A stretch of 7,172 bases of DNA from an uncultured Eubacteriales bacterium. GTDB lineage: Bacteria > Bacillota > Clostridia > Lachnospirales > Anaerotignaceae. Position numbers and translations under genes: made by a program. Position 1 is the first letter of the stretch. Each line of letters opens with the position of its first letter. The stretch is from NCBI GenBank assembly GCA_902406135.1, contig CABPCX010000093.1:1-7172 (forward strand), in the 5' to 3' direction. Below are positions 5,840-7,172 of this stretch, in pieces. The notes under the pieces are model-generated. The model was given only the letters and a program-made list of their open reading frames with translations. It made no database searches and was not told where the DNA came from.

Positions 5840-6688
5840 TCAGTTTACCTCCGCAGGCTTGTCCAAAACTTCCATTATCACAAGAAGTGTATCCAGATGT
5901 TTCAGGTCAGCCGTAGGCTCTATGACCGCATACTTAGTAAGTCCGTTTTCGTCCTTGTGTATCTCTCTTACATATCCTATGCTTATGCCCGCCGGATAGT
6001 ATTCGCTTAAGTTTGATGTGACAATCTCGTCGCCTTCCATTATCTCCGCGTCGGAATCTATGTATTCCATCTTGCAAAGTCCCTGCTCCATAAGCTCATG
6101 GTCGCCCGTAACTACGCCCAGGTCGCCGGTCCTGAGACTTTGTGCAGAAACGGATGAACGGCTGTCCAAAATGCTGTATACATTGGAGTATGTGGCGCTG
6201 GATTTTACTACCCTGCCCACAAGGCCTCCTGCACTGATAACAGGCATATTTGCCTCGATGTCGTCCATACTTCCCTTATCAATAAGGAAACTGTCATACC
6301 ATACGCCCGTATCCTTGGCAATAACCCTTGCTCCTGTAGTTTCGTAGTCCTTATATTTCTGGGCCACCTCTAAAAGAGAAGACAGCTGTTCGTTTTCGTC
6401 TTCGTAAAGAGAAAGTCTCTTATTTTCTGTCTCAAGCTCCTCTATCTTTTCCTTAAGCTCCCTGTTTTCGTCGGCAAGCTCGTTTCTGCGGACTATGGTG
6501 TCCACCGAGTTGCCTACCCAGTCGGTTACAGATGCCACCGCTCCCTGAAAAGGCGTAACGACAAAGCCGAATACGTCATCGAAAAATCCGGCGTTTATCT
6601 TGCTTCCTGCCGTAAAAAACGATATTACAGCCAGCGCAATCACCGCAAGGGTGATGAGCTGTCGTTTATATTCATTAAAAAACTTCAC
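5840..6688 (-). CDS. mreC: MreC, rod shape-determining protein
   Basis: Bitopic elongasome scaffold that binds MreD in the membrane and PBP2 outside the cell. The 282-residue product has one N-terminal membrane helix (about residues 10-27, after a basic EYKRQ segment). A charged coiled coil follows at about 66-110, rich in E, L and K. The extracellular beta-barrel core runs from about 117 to 272; GGLVGRVV (154-161) and YPAGISIGYV (231-240) are typical MreC segments. The start is a GTG at 6688 with GGGAG eight bases upstream, overlapping the short gap after mreB. It ends one base before mreD. The protein looks intact and ordinary. Confidence 0.94.
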   Translation of the reverse strand: MKFFNEYKRQLITLAVIALAVISFFTAGSKINAGFFDDVFGFVVTPFQGAVASVTDWVGNSVDTIVRRNELADENRELKEKIEELETENKRLSLYEDENEQLSSLLEVAQKYKDYETTGARVIAKDTGVWYDSFLIDKGSMDDIEANMPVISAGGLVGRVVKSSATYSNVYSILDSRSSVSAQSLRTGDLGVVTGDHELMEQGLCKMEYIDSDAEIMEGDEIVTSNLSEYYPAGISIGYVREIHKDENGLTKYAVIEPTADLKHLDTLLVIMEVLDKPAEVN

Positions 6689-6696
6689 TTAAAACG

Positions 6697-6701
6697 CTCC
6701 C
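6697..6701 (-). promoter_or_regulatory. Ribosome binding site of mreC (GTG start)
   Basis: GGGAG on the minus strand, eight bases before the GTG at 6688 and two bases after the mreB stop, supports the non-ATG start. Confidence 0.65.
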
Positions 6702-6703
6702 TG

Positions 6704-7172
6704 TTAAAATTTTGGTTTTCTGGTGGAAATAAGCACGCCTTTAAGCTTGTCTATTTTCTCAAGAACGATTCCCGTACCCTTTACAACACAGTTAAGAGGC
6801 TCGTCAGCCACGTTTACGGGCATTCCCGTTTCCTCGGCTATAAGTCTGTCAAGACCCGAAAGAAGAGCTCCGCCGCCCGTAAGCATTATGCCCGTCTCCA
6901 TAACGTCGGCCGCCAGCTCAGGAGGTGTTGACTCAAGGGTCTGCTTAATCGTATCGATTATTTCATGAATGGGGTCATGGAGGGCCTTCTGTATCTCGTC
7001 ACTGGTTATGGTGATAGTCTTTGGAAGTCCCGTAAGCAGGTCTCTGCCCCTTATATCCATTTCCTCAAGCACGTCCTTTGGATAAGCCGAACCTATGGTA
7101 AGTTTTATTTCTTCCGCTGTTCTGTCGCCGATGGCCAGGTTATATTCCTTTTTTATATAGGCTCCTATATAG
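6704..7172 (-). CDS. mreB: MreB, actin-like rod shape-determining protein (5' end cut by window edge)
   Basis: Bacterial actin homologue whose membrane-bound filaments orient the elongasome. The window holds the last 155 residues, a little under half of the usual 330-345; the frame runs open to the edge. Family segments are strong: [21 protein letters not shown] (in-window residues 10-30), [13 protein letters not shown] (41-53) and the nucleotide-binding [20 protein letters not shown] (82-101). A GTG at 7072 could be taken as a start of a short gene, but conserved MreB sequence continues upstream of it, so it is internal. mreC begins 15 bases after the stop, so mreB is the first gene of this operon segment in view. 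The Mbl and MreBH paralogues cannot be excluded from this half alone, but the mreCD context favours MreB. Confidence 0.96.
   Translation of the reverse strand, partial: YIGAYIKKEYNLAIGDRTAEEIKLTIGSAYPKDVLEEMDIRGRDLLTGLPKTITITSDEIQKALHDPIHEIIDTIKQTLESTPPELAADVMETGIMLTGGGALLSGLDRLIAEETGMPVNVADEPLNCVVKGTGIVLEKIDKLKGVLISTRKPKF

Noticed and set aside
6018..6347. Plus-strand open frame opposite mreC
   Set aside because: It lies wholly inside mreC on the other strand and has low-complexity Ser/Thr/Pro composition, so it is a shadow.
7070..7072. GTG at 7072 as the start of a short gene
   Set aside because: Conserved MreB sequence continues in the same frame for 33 codons upstream to the window edge, so this codon is an internal Val.

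Overview
The window is a cell-shape and division-site operon read entirely from the minus strand. In transcription order, right to left, it holds mreB (C-terminal half only), mreC, mreD, a long class B penicillin-binding protein (mrdA/PBP2), minD, minE and rodA (missing only its extreme C-terminus). Recognisable coding sequence fills almost all of it. The only untranslated gaps are about 181 bp between mrdA and minD, about 70 bp between minE and rodA, and very short gaps elsewhere. I see no mobile element, CRISPR array, tRNA or rRNA, and the plus-strand open frames are antisense shadows.

The gene set and order, the strong GGAGG-type ribosome binding sites, the use of GTG and TTG starts, and the very long PBP2 with its two inserted regions point to an anaerobic Firmicute of class Clostridia. 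Lachnospiraceae or a close relative is the best guess. This is inference from family knowledge; no species can be named.

The genes divide into two cooperating sets. MreB (actin-like filament), MreC and MreD (membrane scaffold), PBP2 (transpeptidase) and RodA (glycan polymerase) form the elongasome, which inserts peptidoglycan along the cylinder wall. MinD and MinE sit between PBP2 and RodA; they form the ATP-driven membrane oscillator that keeps the division ring away from the poles. MinC, the effector that inhibits FtsZ and is usually encoded just before minD, is not in the window.

No undescribed system is apparent; this is a conserved housekeeping region. The points worth a second look are the missing minC with an AT-rich gap in its place, an internal duplication in the N-terminal part of PBP2, a strong hairpin directly upstream of the rodA ribosome binding site with no room for a promoter in between, three tandem 10-bp AT-rich units upstream of minD, and substitutions in two normally conserved RodA motifs.
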